64,000 bases of DNA from Platynereis dumerilii (GCA_026936325.1 JAPTHN010000001.1:97727859-97791858), one strand, 5' to 3'. Positions 24,681-38,858 are shown, numbered from the stretch's first letter. A program made the numbers and translations. The notes: generated by a model not told the origin, from the sequence alone.

Positions 24681-24761
24681 AGGGGGACAGTCAAATTCTC
24701 CTTTTTGAAAAATCTCCTTTCCCAAAATCGCTTTTTCCAAAATCTCCTTTTGACAAAATCT
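24681..24761. mobile_element. Solo end of the AATCACCTTTT foldback-like family (1)
   Basis: GGGGGACAGTCAAATTCTCC followed by about five units of the type aaaatctcctttt. This matches the left end of the element at 11780 (GGGGGCCAGTCAATTTCACC plus aaaatcacctttt units), with CACC changed to CTCC. No inverted partner is visible nearby, so it is a fragment or a deletion derivative. Confidence 0.65.
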
Positions 24762-24861
24762 GCTGTGCATGCAGAGCTACATAGATACATGCACGGGCAA
24801 CTAAATTACTATAAATTCCTTTTAATGGCTATGTAATGAAAGCATAATATATTTATAGTAC

Positions 24862-24942
24862 GGGGGGGGGCAGTCAAAATCTAATTTTTCCTAAATCTAT
24901 ATCTTTCAGATTCTACTTCTGACAAAATCTCCTTTAACAAAG
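24862..24942. mobile_element. Solo end of the AATCACCTTTT foldback-like family (2)
   Basis: GGGGGGGGGCAGTCAAAATC followed by decayed copies of the same unit (ttttcctaaatct, ttctgacaaaatctccttt). Same orientation as the fragment at 24681, about 180 bp away and more diverged. Confidence 0.55.
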
Positions 24943-27900
24943 GTGTAGTCCCTTGAGCCTTATATACAGACTATATGGAAAAATCAAAATCAAATTATTC
25001 CATAGAAGTATAGAACAACTCTTCAATTTCAAATATATTTTTAAATATTAATCAATGCAATTCTATAATCCCTTGGCCAGAATATTCAATGTTGTCATCA
25101 ATCAGGACGCAGGTCTGCAACATTGTTTACAGTGTGGGCTAGCTGATCTATATTGGCAATCCCACTACATGCATGTTTCAGTAAACTTACACCCGTCTCA
25201 TCGGTTACAATGTATGCATGCCAATTTATAGCCATAAATATTACTATTAATATAATATGCACAACTGAAACTCTGCATTTCTCACCCAACACTATCGATT
25301 TGGAAACTAAGATGTTTTATGACAACACCAGGCAGTTTTTCGGTGGTTTCCATTAAACATCAGGCTTAACTGAAAAGATGGATGTTTCGCTCATGTTTTA
25401 TAATGTGGACGTAATAGTTCTCTCTGATGATTATTATGACAGCATTATGCTCTAATAAAGGAGTTTAATCAGAACAAGGTTCCAGAATGACAAAGCAGAG
25501 AGCCGAGGGTGCGGGAACCAGGGGGAAAGGGGCAAGTGGCCCATTCACAATTGATGAAGGTTTTGGCTGATGGTCAACTTCCGGATGGCCCATTGTTCCT
25601 GCACAAAACAGAGCAGAAAAACCTCTCATTTTTTCACGTTTCAATGAAATCATCACCAGCATTTTCCTGTTTTTCAGTGAAAAGCAGAAACCGCTAAATG
25701 TTGGCATGGTGGGCCCGTTTAGCAGAGAGGGCAGGCCCCACAGGCCCCCAGAGCTAGGGGGAGTGTGTGGACCTGTGAGTGAGCAGTACCATTGGACATG
25801 CATGGCTATAAGTGGCAGTCGATGGGACTCGCGTTCAATAGCGAACAATGCGGCGGTGATAGATGTAATGACTTTTGGCACAAAGTGTACAAAATAATGA
25901 CAGGCTGCAGGTAAATTATGATGCATGTTTAAACGGTGGTAATGACAAGAGAGATAGATGTCAGTTTCGCTGCTTGATTTCAATGATTTGCACCTTCCCC
26001 TGCAGTCATTCCTCCTATGGCCCAATTGCACGCCATCACCCGATCACCGCTTCACTCAGCTTCACTTCGCCTCCTTACACATTGGTCCCCTTGCTTTGTC
26101 TTAAAAAGATCTTGGAGATCAGCTTGGGGTAAAAATGTCCTTAAAAGAAATGGTCAAAAAAGTGGAAGCATTTTTGCCGCCAAAGTCATTGAAGAGAGGC
26201 AGTTAAGAATACCTGAATGAACAGCAAAGAAGGTGCAGAAAATAAGGATCGACATGTTGGGGCGGGCACGGGGCCTTGCGGTCTCTCAGCCGGGCTGTGC
26301 TGGGGAGCAGGTGTGGAGAAACAACCCCCTGAAAACCCCCCGTGGTAACAGTCTCCTTTGACAGACACAGTGACAACAGTTTAAGAAAGACTATGGGCCG
26401 CAGCCAAGTTTGCACAAAACCTGCATTTGGCAAGGGAGCAAAGGAGGCGGCCTCGCAGCTAGGCAGGGGAGTATTGCACTCTCTGTTAATGTGGAGTGCT
26501 ATAGCATGCTGTATCAAAAGTGCTGTATCTTAATGCTGTGCCTAGTAACCCTTAGCAACGATGTGTGTGTATCTCTAAGACAACGAAGCACCCCCCCCCC
26601 CTCTACTTCCCAATAGACGTTGGCAACACTTGTTCCCTTGTTTTCCAGGCGTATGATCTTTGGGCACCAGGCCCGTGTCTGTGAACAGCCTAGAAAGACG
26701 CAGGGGGAGAGAGAAAGGCTGTCGTAGGCCCTGAGAAAATCGACCTCTCTCTAATGTAGCCAAAATACTCGAAAAATCCCCTTCGACAGCCAGAATACCA
26801 CGGGTGATGTTGGCTCCTCTCCCCTGCACCTTGAACATTGTCCAAGCCATGTGACAAACACCTTCATTGTTTAAGTATTGATGCCCACCATTTTTGCCAA
26901 ATTTCTCTAGCCAAGTCCAAAGCTTTAAAAGAGAATCCTTCCAGTTAGACAGTCACTTAGTGAAACTGAACATAATCATGTGGATCTACCAGCTACACCA
27001 AGGGAATGTGCAGGTCTCTGCTACAATTATCTGAGGGCAGGAGGCTCTGAGGGCAGCAGGCAATGGGTCTCTCATTAAGAGCTCTGACCTTTTTGTCAAA
27101 GGTACACATTATCATTATAGTTATACTGTTGTGCATGGACAGTCATTAATAGTTAAAATGCTATTGCAGCATTTGAAATTTACTTTGTATGTAATGAAAT
27201 TCAATTAAGCTGTAAAATATTATCTGTGAAAACAACAACAAAACATCCTGGGAAAAGACTGCAGTATAGAAGTTGCAGCAACTTTCTTTATAATAGATAC
27301 TAATTAATTTATGTACATCTGTATGTAAATATACATTATTAGGAAGTTAAACTGCAGTTCTGAATCAGTTAGACTTTTCGGTTACGTTTGATGTATAGGA
27401 ATATAATTATATATTTAATTTTAATCATAAAATAAGTAAATTGTGCAGGCCTTTCACCTTAAATCGACACCATTGACATTACATTCAAGAAATCCTGATT
27501 ACCCGAGATTTCCTGGGAATTTATTTTGCTGCAAAATGTGACTGTGCATGTTGGAATATTTTCTGGGACTTTGAAATTTAATCAAAGACCAGCTTGACGT
27601 GTCACAGACCAATTCCTGGAACTTCAATTTCTCATACTTCTCAAATTGGGATTATTCCGAATGTCTTGGAGAGAAGCATGTAAAATAATTTCTTGTGAAG
27701 AATTTCGTGAATGCTTGGTAACACGTCATTGCGGCCAATTGGACTGAATTGATTGATTCGCGTGTCAAGGATGATAATGGTCATTTGACTTCAAGCAAAA
27801 TGTTATTCAAAGGTTTCGTTTGATTTCATAACTGGCCTAATGCTTTTAAATTGGCTGAATCACAGTTAGGGCACGTTAGGACATTTGAGGAATCGCATGA

Positions 27901-30900
27901 ATATTGGAGACAGAACATGCAAAAGATGGGGGGGGGGGCGTTATGTAACGTTGGAGACGCTCCGTCCCTGCGTCACAGCGCCGCGCCATCAACGTGCAGA
28001 GTGACTCCCTTCTCTGCACCCGTGACAATTTCTGTCGCAGAAGAAGCGATGTGATTGTTTTATGAAGTCGCAACTATGAAATTATCCTGATATTTATTTT
28101 ATACCAGCTGAAATGAATTACAAAATTCATACAGAAACTTCATAAATGAATAGTCCTCAAGTGATCTGCTGAAATAGTGCATGGGTTTCTCGAGATAGGC
28201 CTATAGTATGGAATGAGACGCAGTAGAAGAGATGAGATGAGCGGAGAGAATATGACAGAAAGGTCTAGTTTCAGTTGCAGATGTAGGCTTGTTTGTAGTA
28301 TTATTAAACATCCCAGGAGATTTTATAATGAATGTTAGCATTGTATCATTTCGTGAACAGAACAACTTGTTATGTCAGCATTTGCATTGGCATTATTACT
28401 GAACTTTCAGTTTGCATGTTTTGGGTCTAAACTGACTTGAAATTTAGTGTGTGGTGAAGTTTGAGCATGCAGAACTAAACTAGGACGGATGTACCACCCA
28501 ATGAATTTTTTTTTACAATAGAAAAATAAACGTTGTAAATTGATATATTATAGTACATGAGATAGAAGAAAGAAGAACTGAGATTTTGCATGATGATAAT
28601 TTTAGCATTACTTTGATTTTACAAACGGTGGCTGGTTTGACCATGAACCTTGCAAAACATTTCACACAAAAAATATTCCAGGAACAAGAGATGCTACAAG
28701 TAAATTATGAGTGGCAGTGGCAATTGAAGAGAGTGCAAAGTTTGTTGAGGTGTTTATGACCATTGTAAATTATGCCATGTTGTACTCAGACTTCTTTTGT
28801 TTAGTTTCACGAAGATGCCCTTTGAAATGTGTACACTGTTGGTGCTGTTTTGTCTTTGAGGCTGTGAACTGTTCAGTGTACATTTGAAGGTATTATGGAG
28901 CCATTATGAATGCATATTGTCAATGCATAGCATATTGTCTATGGCCTAGTTACCCAAAGCAAGCAGCAGTTGTAGACGAACATGGGGCTGTCAGGTTTCA
29001 GAGGATGGTAGGCATCAAGGGGGGAGGGGTGCAAGGGGCCAGGGTGGGGTGGTAGACATTGTTAGGGGGTCTTATACACCTGTCAGTCAGCGAGAGTCAC
29101 CCTAGCTGCCCACCAAGGCACGGACACTGCCCACCAACAATCGCCCTTCAATAAACCCCCGAGCATGACGACCAGTAGAAAGACTGTCAAAGACACTAGA
29201 CCATACAGACACAGACAATATATTTCTACCATTCAACAAAAGAGTAATAAAGAACACACCAAAGACAGTTGTCCTCACTCCATGCTCTCTTCACAAGTGC
29301 CATAATAAATGCACAATAGACTCGAATATCAATGGTGGAAACATAAACAGGTCATTTCATGCAAAAATTGTACTGTCAGTGCAGTGCTGTGATTTTGGAG
29401 AAGGAAAAAAATGGAACTTTACTGCTTTGCACCACTGGATTCTTTTTTTCTTTGTCATGAAAAAGGTACAATCATATTGGAAAGCAAATGAACAATGTAT
29501 AATGTAACTATGCTGACATGCAAGTTCACAGCTTATACAAAAATGCAATGGCATGAATGAAATGACAAAAGAAAAATTCGAGTTTTTTGTATTTTTTTCT
29601 TTTTCTTAAAATGTTCTCAATGTTATTGTTGACAATTTTGTTGTGATAGAAAACTGTTTATTTTCTTGGAACCAAACAGACCTATATCACATTTCAATTT
29701 CTCTACCATGACCAAAGGACCTGTGTATTTTTCTTGGTTAGCCACAATGTTACTTGATCTTTTTTTCTTCCTTTTGAAAGTTGGTAAACTTTGTAGCTAC
29801 AAAAATGCTACTGGAACAGATATCATGCCTTCAAAAAATTGTGATGTTGCTGAAATTACATCCCAAGGTTTCATTACCATGGATAGTATCCATTGGATAC
29901 CCAGAAGAGTCTGGAGAGTGGAGACAGCAACAATGTGACAACAATTTGGAAATATTTGTTATCAAGACAGTTTATAGATTTTTTATTTTTTATATTTTTT
30001 AGAATTTTTGTTCTTGAAGGACGTTGTTGCTTAATGAAGCACAATGTGATGGGGAGGCAGGAGAAACAGAGAGTGATGGAATAAAATTGATGAGTTAGAG
30101 GAGAATCAAAGGGCCACATGCAACATGATGGAGTTGTGCTGGTGACAGAGGTCACCATGAGCAGTGTGTCTCAATTGTAAAGATTTTGCAAGAACTCGTC
30201 TGGTTCTCCTGAAAGCTTCTTGGCAATGCATTCCACCAGGCCCCAACCTGCACGCAGCCTGCAGTATTTTTCCACTTTTTTGCCACCAAAACTTTGCGTG
30301 CACAAAAACGACAACTATAGGAATTTTGCAAATTGGAAAAAGAGAGACACAAGAAAGAATGTCATGAGGCTAACTTTGCATAACATTCATTCTGTCCGCC
30401 ATCAAAGGAGGGGGGTAATTAAGAATGACATTGGGTTTCCTGTTGTCAGACGTGTCGCCATCTTGTAGACAGATCTCTCTGACAAAACCAGCAGCAGGCT
30501 CACCCAAAAGACAGCTCAACAACTGGAGAATTCAGAAGAAAGTTCTTTGGGACACAATCAGTTACAATGCATCTAATTCTATCGAGTTCTCAATGAGTGA
30601 TGGCTATAATGTAAGCCACCAACAGACACAGTTCTGCACACTTACCAACAGACCTACCAACAGATAACCTAACACAACAGAACATACACACTACAGTTGT
30701 AGCACCCCAATTGTCTGGCACATGCATTGTAGGGCAGAGCAGGACAGCCAAGTGCTGCAAGATTGATGATGTCTTAATGAAAGACTCCAACAAAGCCCAA
30801 TGCTGAGTCAATTGTTCTTACTGATACAGTGTAACTAAATGTAAACATACTCTGTTACACTGTTGCAGTGTCTCTCTTTTGTGTTCTCAAACAGTTTTTG

Positions 30901-33016
30901 AAAATAAGATACAGTTTGCCTATCCCATCTATTTATCAACACTTTATTGTTAGACCTTCATGTCAATCAAGAACATTTTGAGAGATTTAAGTGCTTCGGT
31001 GTCTATGCTGGGATGATTGGGGCTTAATGTTCTGCATTATTGTACTCTTCTGCACTTGTTGGGCTAATTAAGATGGGAGGAGAACATAGCAATAAGGTGA
31101 AGGATGATTGAAAGTCCTATAGGCCTATCAATAGGCCTATATAATTTGGCGTAAAGAAGTCATTGATAACTTGGGGTGATAAATGTGGTCCAATGCAGCT
31201 GGAATTATGCCTAACTAGGTACTTCAGCATTTGATATCAGTGGCGGATGCAGACAGCGTACTCAGGGAGAACATTTTTTTGGGATTCACAGGCCTGCGCT
31301 GTCGTATCCATGGGCGTCGTTTCGGCATTCGTGGGCCCGCTTTGCACCATATTTTGAATTATTTTGAATTTGGACATCGTAATATGAGGTAGCACCTGCA
31401 GACTGCATTCAATTTCATGTTCAGGTAATCAAATTTTCAGGCTATGATGGATTAGCACTCCTGTTTAGCTGATGATCCCTGATGATTTCACGATGTATGA
31501 AACCTGGTTTATGCTGGATGGATCTCATTGTATGTAATCAATATTCATGGCTGTGCAGATGATTCGAAGTTGAATTGATGAAAAAGTGGAGTAATCGTGA
31601 TTCGATGGCACCTGGCCAAGATGGAGGGGCTTGGGGCGTCATGAACGGAGTCATACAATGCCTTGTGTTCGAATCACATCTGCAGCAAGATGCACAGGAT
31701 CCACAGGATCACCTTTCTCCCCATTCCATCCCATTTCTCTTTCTCCTTCATTTTCTTCTCTTTTTTTATTACAAGTATCAAGAACTAGTTTTCTTGGCAG
31801 GCGGAGATCAAAGTTGAGCGAAATACGAAACTAGAGTGATCATAGTGATGTTTGCATACACATGCGATTCAACACCCAACCTGCAAACGGAGCAAATGCA
31901 TTAATCAGCTATTTAGTATCATCCCCCCGGGCCCAACCACATCAAATGACATGCACACAATTAATCCTGGTCACCTATTCACACTTATTGCATCAATTTC
32001 TTGTCAACACACAGACCATAAACACTGATAAAGGGTCGATTGATTGTAAATTTCATCAGCAAACAGACAGGTGTACAAGAGGACAGGAATTGTCCCAGTC
32101 ACAAAAGATGCCTCTTTAATCTTTCATGGTCCAAATTTGATTAATGAACAACCATTCACAACAATAACATTAAACGTTGGGATGTGATCTACCACCTGTA
32201 ACTGGTATAGACTGATGTCATGGTGTATTTGGCAACAAAATTTACAGTCACCAATATAGCTGTCTTCATAAGATCAAACTTTGCTGTCACACAAAACTGC
32301 ATGTGTTCACTAAGTTTTGTGCTTGAAAGATTAGATTGGACCAGGAAGATATTAGGGCCTTGGTTGAACTCATTGGGTGCCTGTCACAGCTTCCGGATTA
32401 GCCCAATATACATAGATTTAAGGGTGTGAATTCATATCAGTATATTAGCCATCTGATAAAAGCGGTGATAAAATGAGGTTGAAACATGTAGTTGTATTGT
32501 GTGTTGCATGCGCCCATGCAGTTAATCACATTTTTCTCCTTTTAGTAGCATTTTTCAAGTCAGCCACAGGTATAGTGGTGAAGATAATGCCTTGATTTAG
32601 AATCATGGGGAATTACGTGAAAACTGGTCGTTGCATGGTGAAAATCAATGTATATTTTCAACCAGTTTTCACCAGTTTATCATGTGATTATAATGTGTAT
32701 GATTATCACCCACTAGTCGTGAGGGTTCTCCTTGTAGGAAGAGAAGTCCACCAGGTATACGTTGAGCATCCGTCAACCTCCTGATTATCCAATCTTTGGT
32801 GTTGACTCCCTGAAGTTGCAAATAGCTGATTGATGCATTTGCTCTGTTTGCAGTGCAGTGTTGGATCACATGTGTATGCAAACATCACTCTTGTTTCATA
32901 TATTTTTTATCAAATGTGATCACTGCATTCCAGGAAAACTGGTTATTGGTACCTGTAATAAAAAAAGAAGAAGTGAAGGAGATAGAATGTATAGGGAGAA
33001 TGGTGATCTGTAGATC
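24943..33016. other. Eight kilobases without a recognisable gene
   Basis: No exon or RNA gene could be supported on either strand. A 188-codon minus-strand frame at 25465-26031 has no recognisable motif, domain or splice context and I do not call it. A poly-C run is at about 26590, a poly-G run at about 27930 and an isolated tRNA-like B-box match (gtgttcgaatcac) at about 31668. Regions 26200-26850 and 27940-28040 are locally GC-rich. Confidence 0.45.
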
Positions 33017-33024
33017 ATGTGCAA

Positions 33025-34196
33025 TAGGGTGGTTCATTTTTAGATGGGAAAAAATTATTTTGTGAATTTCACATCGCATTCCCTCTTGTTTGATGGGGTT
33101 AGGTATAAAACTGATGCATGAGAAATTTTATGAAAATCCAACCAGAGGAAGGGGTCCCCCAAAGGCCTTAAAGTTGCAATGTTTTTTAAATTTTCGACCA
33201 TTTTCGCCAATCCGCGGTTCTCTATAACTTCGTCAGTATTAATCATACAGCATTCTTATTGCTATGGTTGGAAGGCTCTCAAAAAGACCTATATTTTGAA
33301 TACCAACATCAATGGTCTAGGACGATATCTTGACTGCCATTGACTCTTCGGCCTGCACTTTTCTGAATGAAAATGTCGCTGACTGTCTAATCCTATTAAA
33401 AAAAGGCTTTTGATGTTTTTTTCACTGATAATTGCTGTGATTCACATTCTTCAAGTTCCAGAATAAGCAAACAAAATATTTTTAACATTTTTGGTCATGG
33501 AAAATCCCGCTTTATAAGCTTGGAAGTTTAATGCAAAATTTCGTCGGAATTATTGAAACAATTCATGGAGGGGCTGTTATATTTCATATTTTAACTTCAC
33601 AAGAATTAAATATAGGACTACATCATTGGTACCAGGAGAATGCTAAGAGTATTTCATTTCATTTGGTACCACTCATGTTGCCCTGCAATAAATTCTGATG
33701 AAGATATAATATGAAATGCAACAGGCCCCATCTCACATTTTACGAGTTTTCAACTGACGTTAACATTAAAACTTCATCACTCTCATGCCAGGCACTCCCA
33801 TGGTAAAAATCAAAAAAAATTTTGTATTTGGTCATTCTGGAACTAGGAGAATGCGAATCACTGTAATTATCATTGAAAAAAATTCCAAAGCCATTTTTTA
33901 AACAGGATTAGACAATCTGCGTCATTTTAATTCTAAAGAGTGCAGGCTGAAGGGCTAATGGGAATCAAGATATCGTCCTAGGCCATTGATGTTGGTATGC
34001 AAAGTTATAGAGAACCGCGTATTGGCGAAAAATGGTCGAAAAATAAAAAAACATTGCAACTTAAAGGCCTTTGGGAGACCCCTTCCTCTTGTTGGATTTT
34101 CATAAAATTTAAGCTGCATTGTTTTTGCACCATTTCTCACAAAATAGGAGGGTATGCGAATTGATATTGACAAAAAAAGTTTTTTGGACCACCCTA
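33025..34196. mobile_element. Full-length palindromic hAT-type element
   Basis: The ends are TAGGGTGGTTC and, inverted, TAGGGTGGTCC. A perfect 8-bp duplication ATGTGCAA flanks it (33017-33024 and 34197-34204). Inverted similarity runs far inward: blocks such as GATATCGTCCTAG, GGATTAGAC and atatttcatatt occur in opposite orientation on either side of a centre near 33620. Almost the whole 1172 bp is therefore an imperfect palindrome with arms of about 580 bp. There is no coding capacity. Ends and duplication fit hAT. Confidence 0.8.
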
Positions 34197-34204
34197 ATGT
34201 GCAA

Positions 34205-36278
34205 TTTCATCCAGTATAACTGCAATATAGGGTGGCAGAAAGAATGGAGAACTCAGTAAAATTTAGCTGAAGCCACATTAGGCCTGTTTCAGGATTGGTC
34301 TTGCCAACAAAAAATTATGTTGCTTTTAGTAATAATGTTCAATTTCTTATTACCAAGTTATACAAAATCTAAGATGGTCATTGATCATTTAGAGCAAATG
34401 ATAGAAGTGGAAGCACCGTGTTACACGAACTGAATAGTTACACCTGGGGCTGATGTAGACTATTATAGTGCATTTGCTCCATTATTCCAAAATTATGATG
34501 GTTTTACACAACAAATGGGAGAACATACATTTACATATATATAGTTCATATACAAAGAACACTGGGAGGTAGGTAATGGGCTTGAGCAATGTTCAAAGAG
34601 ATGTCCTCAGTTCAAACAATGACCCATCAATGGGCCACCATGTATGAAGCAGACATGTTGTCACTGAGTTACTTAGTAGTTCTTGATAAAAACTGACACA
34701 ATGAGGAAGAGATGGGACAATAAAGACTTGATTCATTTTATCTTTAATCCTGGTGATCTCTGGTCAGTACATGGGGCTAATCAAAGTGGTGTGCTTCATT
34801 TCAACCCATTGTGGATAACATAATTATTGTGGGAGGTAGCTGAGACTGGACTTGTTATAATAGAACCTAATCGGAGCTATGTGAGACGATTTTGGCCAGA
34901 CATGGATGCAGGAGGGAAGGTTTTGCAATTGCCAATTGAGGAAGACACAGAGAAAGGGGGGGTTGATGTTGTCCAGCTGCACCTTGCATCAAAATAAGCC
35001 TATCACCAGAGAGAGAAGAAGGGGGGGGGGGGTGCTCAGAGCCTCGTAGACAGGGGGGGATCTGCAGTAACCTGACCAAGATCACTGTGCACCGTCCACC
35101 CATAGCTGTACATACAATCCTGCCTCATTCATATTTAATCAATGAGACAGGCCTGTTATGCCTTGCCAAATCCTGGCCCATCAAAGTGAGCTGCTTTTAA
35201 GGACCCTTAATAACTGTCCCCTCAACAAACGACGCTGTGCGCCATCAATGGGCCATCATCATTCTTTGGTGATCAATGTTCAGCAATCAAGGTGATGGGG
35301 AGGTGGGCTTGTTGTGGCAAGAGAATAATAGGTACTCCATGCGAAAGACCATCGTGAGTTCAGTATACAGCAGCTCAAAATGCCAAACATCATCATCAAC
35401 GTGTCACAGTATTAAACTATTGATGTGTTTTGTGGTGACAACAAAATTGTAACAATTTTCAAAAAAAAAGTGAGATTCATCGACTCTTTTCAATTTATTT
35501 TTCTTTAAAAAAAAAGTCCACAAAATGACAATAATTTCTATTCGTGCGAAATTGCATTAGTCTCACTGTATCGTGTTATGCCTTCTAGCTTTGTTTGTTT
35601 TTAATTGATATAACGCAACTAAGAACGGATCAAATCAGTTTGAAGACGATCAATTATCAAAAATTGAAAAATTTAAGTTTTGATTAGGTCTTGTGTCAGA
35701 AGAATTTCAGTTCACTGTCTTCAAATTGCGTCAAAAATCTCACCTATTGCTAAAAGTATGACATCGAAACTCAGGGACGGACGCAGGGGGGGGGATGGGG
35801 GGATGCATCCCCCCCCCCACCAGACCAAAATTTTAATATTTTTACATGTTAATTTTATCATCGCGTAGTCGCGTTATGTCGCGAACTATGCATTCCGCGA
35901 CGCGAATGCCCGATAGACCCCCCCACCGGAATTTTCTGGATCCCCCCCTGGAAACTTGATTAAGTAACTCGATCTTTAAAATGGTAAAACAAACAGCCAT
36001 GGAAGTCGAGTCATGAATTTGTGTTTCGGTGATTATGATGCATGACAAGTTGTCATTTTCACTTTCTTGAAAATAAATTTTGCAGACTTGAAAGGGGAGA
36101 GGTTAATTTTTGTTATCGTAGGCCTGGCCTATACTGAATAAAGGGAGAACATGAACATGGACATATGATTTTATCCTGAATTACATCGGTCCCATTCATT
36201 TTTGCCATTGCAGGTTAATGCCTTCATAATACTAATAATTGTGAAGAATTATTTTGTGAAATTACCAACCTGGAGATA
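34205..36278. other. Non-coding, no recognised gene
   Basis: No exon could be supported. Poly-G/poly-C runs lie near 35020 and 35790-35815. The segment 35770-35950, with ggacggacgcaggggg at one side and ggatcccccc at the other, looks like a fragment of a dispersed repeat whose ends I cannot define. Confidence 0.4.
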
Positions 36279-36280
36279 TA

Positions 36281-37396
36281 GGGTAAAAGTGGGTAATATT
36301 ACGCAGGTGGGTATTATCACGCACCTACATTAATGGCTATTTAAGTCTACAGCCATGTGTGAAATATCCAATGTAAGAAATGAAAAATGTGCGAGAGATT
36401 ATATTGATCATATCTGATAGTATTTTTTGCTTGACATTGCCATCTGCAAGTTTGGAGGATCGTTTAAAGCAATTGGAGCATTTTTTCTCACTTTTGATGT
36501 GCTTTTAATGCAAATATCTCAATGTAAACAATATGCAATAGGGGCTAATGTTTAGGTGAGACATCAAGTGGAGAATCATGATGTGAGAAAGGCATGAAAT
36601 GGCATTCCAAAAATGTATTACACAGAACGTTGGCTTTGCAGAAGCTACTGGTTTGCCTGCATATATAGTGAACATAGGCCAGGGGTAATATCACTCATGT
36701 TTAAGGGGTAATATCACGCATATTGGGGTATTATCACGCACCTAATAACGCCAAACATACCTCAATACACAAGTTTCTGAAGATCCCAACAGCCCCTCCT
36801 CCTTCTCCCCAAGCATAGTTCGTAAAATTTGTCTGTGCTTGCATTGATTTTGGTGAACGATTGAAAGGCGTGAAGCTGGGAATTCAGCTGTCAACATTAT
36901 CAGAAGTCAAAGTCTCTCTGGAACTGAACTTCACTGTGTCTCAAATTAATTTTAAAATTTATGAATCAGATTTTTAAAATGTATGCTGAGGCACCAACTA
37001 AACTCATGGGAACATCTAAAGCCTTGTGCAATTCTATAGGGGTCCTGTCCGAACTTTCTGGGCTAATTGGTATCCAATCTAAGCTCCCAAATACACTGTT
37101 ATTATAAGAATATCAAAATGCGTCATATAACACTGGCTGGTGCGTGATATTAAACTGAAGTGCGTGATATTGCCCTTAAAAATCCCAAAATTACCTCAGT
37201 TACTTTAACTAAATGCCAAGTGCTCTGAGATGTTGCCGACTGAAGGAATTTGATATTTTTTGCTGCCAAGGCTCAATATCAACTGAAGAATTTACTATGG
37301 GCCATGATATATATAATTTTTTATGACTGGCAGAGACATGGAAACACACAAGTGTAATACCACGCAGTAGGTGCGTGATATTACGCACATTTACCC
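36281..37396. mobile_element. TA-flanked non-autonomous DNA transposon with reiterated GTAATATCACGCA motif
   Basis: The left end GGGTAAAAGTGGGTAATATT and the inverse of the right end GGGTAAATGTGCGTAATATC match, and the element is flanked by TA (36279-36280 and 37397-37398). That fits a Tc1/mariner- or pogo-type target site. A motif close to GGGTAATATCACGCA recurs about nine times: near both ends, in the middle on the plus strand (about 36683, 36705 and 36725) and inverted (about 37140 and 37161). No transposase is encoded in the 1116 bp. Confidence 0.65.
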
Positions 37397-37398
37397 TA

Positions 37399-38855
37399 CG
37401 CTCAATTTAAAGAAGGTAATATTGGTCTGGTATTTTATTATTTTTAGTGAAGTGCATGTACTTAGTCTACATTATTCCAGTAACTGGTGATTGATGATAA
37501 ATCGATGAAGAAGATTCGATGAGTGCAAGACAAAGTAACCCCCCCCCCCTCTTGATTTCCCGAGTCTCTCAAAGATCTCCAGTGCGTCCAAAGGCCACAC
37601 CTGCGCCCGTCCTCTTGTTTACGTTCATGACGCGGCGTCGTGGCGTCTTTGCCTACAAGCCCCCATTCATATTTTATGTTCATATATAGCCTAATTAAGA
37701 TAGTATTACAAATTACATACAGGTAGAAATTGGTCTTTTGTGGTTAGGCTAATTCTGTCAAGACATCTGGCTATGCATCTGAAATGTGGTGGTCTCTAGA
37801 TATTTTAAAAATTCTCTTTTACTATATCTGACATGACATTTTTTGGATTTTCATAAATTGAAACAGAATAATCCAGGGCCAAAAATCAACAATGAAGTTA
37901 GGTCACCTTACATAGCCTATTGATTTAAAATGAAAGTTGATAAATGCTTCACATGATGCATTAGCCACATTTGAATTGACGCCATTGAAAAAATGCCAAA
38001 TTATAAATGCCTTGATTTATTCTGAAGGGTGGTATGCTTGGCTATGCCATAAAAATCAAGCATTTATTGATACGAGCTTTATGTCGCGATGACCCAATTG
38101 GCTTAATTCCATCAACGCTGACTGAGCCTGGCTCGAGTCTGTTGTTTCAAATGCTACCATCCCAAGTGGAACTCGTCGGTGAAAAGTGTCATCCGGAGAG
38201 AAATACGACCACGTTAAAACGTCATTGGGAAATTGAATACAATTGCATTGTTAATAAGTAAATGTTGGCAGGGATCTCGGACACATGCTCCAGCAGGCAG
38301 CCGGCCATCCAGGGAGCCAAGCAAGGCAAGCATCGGGGGCGACGGCCACTTGAATCCCGGGCGAAAGGGTGAGGAGTTACGGGCTCTCGTCCAGCTACTT
38401 TGTGCTTGCAAATGTCACTTGCCCAACCGCACAATCACTGACAATGGCTAATTCAATAAAAAGTGGACGGCTGCAGACTGGGCTCTTCGTCATCCAAGTT
38501 ATTCTCACGGCTTGTTTGCCTTGAGTGACTTACAATGGGGAAGGTCAGGAGACCAACACTGCACTTCACTTTCGGGTCAATTGAATATCTGAAGCGGCCA
38601 AATTTCTGCCAACAAATCCCTGAAATCTATCGGCGTCTGACTCCGTCTGAGGAGGGTCTGCTTTCAAGCCACAAAATGCGGCAGTCTCACTTTTAGTCGC
38701 GTTACACCACAGTTTCCGAGTTTCATTTCACACCAACTTGAAGCAACGAAATCACCAAAACGAAACCCAGTCGCAGCTGCATCTACGCGATTTTGCGGCG
38801 AAACAAAGCTCCCCAATATTGCTCAAGCGTTCATAACCGCCTCTTTTTTACACCC
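37399..38855. other. Non-coding flank of the Harbinger insertion
   Basis: No gene could be supported. A poly-C run lies at about 37540. A GC-richer stretch (38260-38420) has open frames on both strands without recognisable similarity. Confidence 0.4.
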
Positions 38856-38858
38856 TTA

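Noticed and set aside
25465-26031. 188-codon minus-strand open frame
   Set aside because: No motif, no splice context, no composition shift; overlapping open frames exist on the other strand.
33690-33725. Hammerhead-ribozyme-like CTGATGA...GAAA
   Set aside because: Stem II cannot form properly and no cleavage-site stem is present; chance match within the palindromic hAT element.
36281-37396. Reiterated motif considered as a CRISPR-like or regulatory array
   Set aside because: Spacing is irregular and orientations differ. The paired ends and TA flanks explain it as a transposon.
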